A stretch of DNA of 64,000 nt. It comes from Alphaproteobacteria bacterium (lineage in GTDB: Bacteria; Pseudomonadota; Alphaproteobacteria; UBA8366). Within the stretch, counting starts at the first letter, position 1, and each line of letters opens with the position of its first letter. The DNA lies in NCBI GenBank assembly GCA_028281325.1, contig JANQKC010000011.1, positions 1-64,000 on the forward strand, read 5' to 3'. Of this stretch, positions 63,192 through 64,000 are shown in pieces. Made by a program: the position numbers and the translations under genes. The notes beneath the pieces were generated by a model, which saw only the letters and a list, made by a program, of their open reading frames with translations, was not told the origin of the DNA and did not search any database.

Positions 63192-64000
<809 letters not shown>

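Overview
The window is a GC-rich chromosomal segment (mostly above 60% G+C by eye) from an alphaproteobacterium, probably Rhodospirillales-like. The evidence is a DUF3035 lipoprotein, a two-gene M16 peptidase pair, the ribF-ileS-lspA block and a suf operon headed by an Rrf2 regulator. I see no tRNA, rRNA, CRISPR array or prophage. Two AT-rich genes (about 3.5-5.2 kb and 11.8-12.9 kb) and an AT-rich gene fragment beside an IS481-type element (38.3-40.2 kb) look acquired.

0-12 kb: an acetoin/pyruvate-dehydrogenase-type E1 alpha/beta pair (minus strand), a rhodanese, a methyltransferase and a pentapeptide-repeat membrane protein. These are followed by a plus-strand catabolic run: FmdA/AmdA amidase, two PuuE-like deacetylases, a luciferase-like flavin oxidoreductase, an enolase-superfamily enzyme and an FMN-dependent alpha-hydroxy-acid oxidase. 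12-25 kb: a Baeyer-Villiger-type monooxygenase, then a probable acid-sugar regulon. A four-gene minus-strand operon (sugar-phosphate isomerase-like, PdxA-like, rhamnonate-dehydratase-like, DapA-like) is divergent from a GntR/FCD regulator and a TctCBA tripartite transporter. Two similar operator-like sites sit upstream of the two arms. A GMC oxidoreductase, a small ABM-domain protein and a quinone oxidoreductase follow.

26-38 kb: a formyltransferase-like protein, a ThDP enzyme, hydantoinase/oxoprolinase A and B, an SbtA-SbtB bicarbonate transporter pair, a cupin, a WD40-like membrane-anchored protein, a cyclic-nucleotide-binding protein, a methyltransferase and a cysteine-dioxygenase-type cupin. 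40-53 kb: the conserved housekeeping block on the minus strand, in transcription order ribF, ileS, lspA, DUF3035, two M16 peptidases, pgi, mutL, MFS. Upstream of it lies a PhaJ-like hydratase with PhaR-like promoter boxes.

53-64 kb: two MFS transporters, DUF1289 and AraC genes, a FetAB-type ABC exporter, DinB, a LysR gene, an MBL-fold hydrolase, a phosphite dehydrogenase (ptxD) overlapping a LysR gene in the ptxE position, and an Rrf2 regulator with sufB, which runs off the right edge. The most notable items are the transporter-less ptxD-ptxE pair with a probable leaderless promoter, the acid-sugar regulon with its paired operators, and SbtAB outside cyanobacteria.
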